Positions 4,890 to 5,389 of a stretch of 5,389 bases of DNA are shown piece after piece. The first letter of the stretch is position 1, and each line of letters starts with the position of its first letter. Both the position numbers and the translations under genes were made by a program. Source of the stretch: Actinomycetes bacterium (lineage in GTDB: Bacteria; Actinomycetota; CALGFH01); contig JASLIH010000214.1 of the NCBI GenBank assembly GCA_030152105.1, forward strand, positions 1 through 5,389. Direction: 5' to 3'. The notes beneath the pieces are model-generated. The model ran no database searches, was not told where the DNA came from, and saw only the letters and a list, made by a program, of their open reading frames with translations.

Positions 4890-5389
4890 CCAGGGTCAGC
4901 AGGACGATCGCGTGGGTCCAGGCGAGGGGGGCGACCGAGCGGGGGGCGCCGTCGTCGCGGCCGACCCGTTCGGGGAACGCGCCGAGGGCCGTCCGGTGGC
5001 CGAGCAGCCAGCCCAGGCGGGCCTCGGCGGCCGGCAGGTCGCCTGCGGCCATGGCGGCCAGGGCGAACGACGCCGTGGCCGGGGTCCAGGGGTCGCTCCC
5101 CAGCCAGGGCCGTCCCGGCACCGCCCCGCCGGCGACGGTCAGCCGCCGCCAGGTCGTCCTGACCGCCCGCTCGACCGCCGGGTCGGGCGGCCCGAACGGC
5201 GGGGCCAGCCAGGTCACGGCCGCGTCCGGCCCGCCCCCGGCCGGGTGCCGCTGGAACCCTCCCGGCCCGAACCGCTCCCGGACCCCCCGCCGCAGCCGGT
5301 CGGCCGCCCCCGCCCAGCGGGCCTGGCGCTCCCCGGCCTGGGCGGCCAGGTCCTGGCGGCCGCCCTCCCCCGCCGAGGGGGCGGGCTCG
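4858..5389 (-). CDS. GH15 (glucoamylase-like) glycoside hydrolase, C-terminal part (cut by right edge)
   Basis: The frame is open from the right edge to a TGA, giving the last 176 residues of a larger enzyme. Hallmarks: PDAAVTWLAPPFG at 54-66, then W-T-P-A-T-ASFALAAMAAGDL at about 101-118, GWLLGHRT at 126-133, and the ending FPERVGRDDGAPRSVAPLAWTHA at 138-160. That ending resembles the MSEQ...DLTWSYA segment that holds the general-base glutamate of fungal glucoamylase, so Glu140 of the visible part is the likely catalytic base. Family 15 enzymes form an (alpha/alpha)6 barrel and release glucose from starch, glucans or, in some actinobacteria, trehalose; the substrate cannot be decided here. 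A further internal ATG at 5217 is not the start, since homology continues upstream of it. The catalytic acid and N-terminus lie outside the window. The last ten codons overlap the 3' end of the AI-2E gene on the other strand. Confidence 0.72.
   Translation of the reverse strand, partial: EPAPSAGEGGRQDLAAQAGERQARWAGAADRLRRGVRERFGPGGFQRHPAGGGPDAAVTWLAPPFGPPDPAVERAVRTTWRRLTVAGGAVPGRPWLGSDPWTPATASFALAAMAAGDLPAAEARLGWLLGHRTALGAFPERVGRDDGAPRSVAPLAWTHAIVLLTLVSRDRAVPAP
4885..4900. terminator. Hairpin in the convergent overlap, possible two-way terminator
   Basis: A perfect 7-base inverted repeat, GCTGACC and GGTCAGC, separated by two bases, contains the stop codon of the AI-2E gene. The palindrome CGCGATCGCG lies just before it at 4875-4884. 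There is no T-run on either side. The position between two convergent genes suits a terminator, but for the GH15 gene it would lie inside the coding region, so its role for that strand is doubtful. Confidence 0.35.

Overview
The window is very GC-rich, densely coding bacterial DNA. An N-terminal fragment of PafA, the Pup (prokaryotic ubiquitin-like protein) ligase, points to an actinobacterium, because the Pup-proteasome system is largely confined to that phylum. The strong preference for G or C at third codon positions fits. I cannot name the genus. The protein sequences do not look like a close relative of Mycobacterium or Streptomyces, so a deep-branching or environmental actinobacterium is likely.

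Layout from left to right. (1) 1-414, minus: the first 138 residues of PafA, running off the left edge. (2) 467-3523, minus: a tightly packed three-gene operon. In transcription order it holds an MprF-type flippase-domain (LPG_synthase_TM / UPF0104) membrane protein, a stand-alone PAP2 lipid phosphatase (ATGA overlap with the gene before it), and a second PAP2 phosphatase fused to a cytosolic kinase-like domain (1-nt gap). (3) 3524-3653: a divergent promoter region. (4) 3654-4889, plus: an AI-2E (TqsA/PerM) family membrane transporter with a disordered C-terminal tail. (5) 4858-5389, minus: the C-terminal 176 residues of a glucoamylase-like GH15 glycoside hydrolase, running off the right edge and converging on the transporter gene with a 32-bp overlap.

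The most distinctive part is the three-gene operon. It combines a predicted lipid flippase domain, two paralogous membrane lipid-phosphate phosphatases and a kinase-like domain whose catalytic aspartate is replaced by glutamate. Such a set could act on a lipid-phosphate or polyprenyl-phosphate at the membrane, for example in carrier-lipid recycling or lipid translocation. The substrate cannot be told from sequence. A second notable point is that pafA and the AI-2E gene carry the same CGGTAGCAT box exactly 6 nt before the ATG, the arrangement expected of leaderless transcripts. All stretches over 300 bases are occupied by genes. No RNA gene, CRISPR array or insertion sequence was seen.
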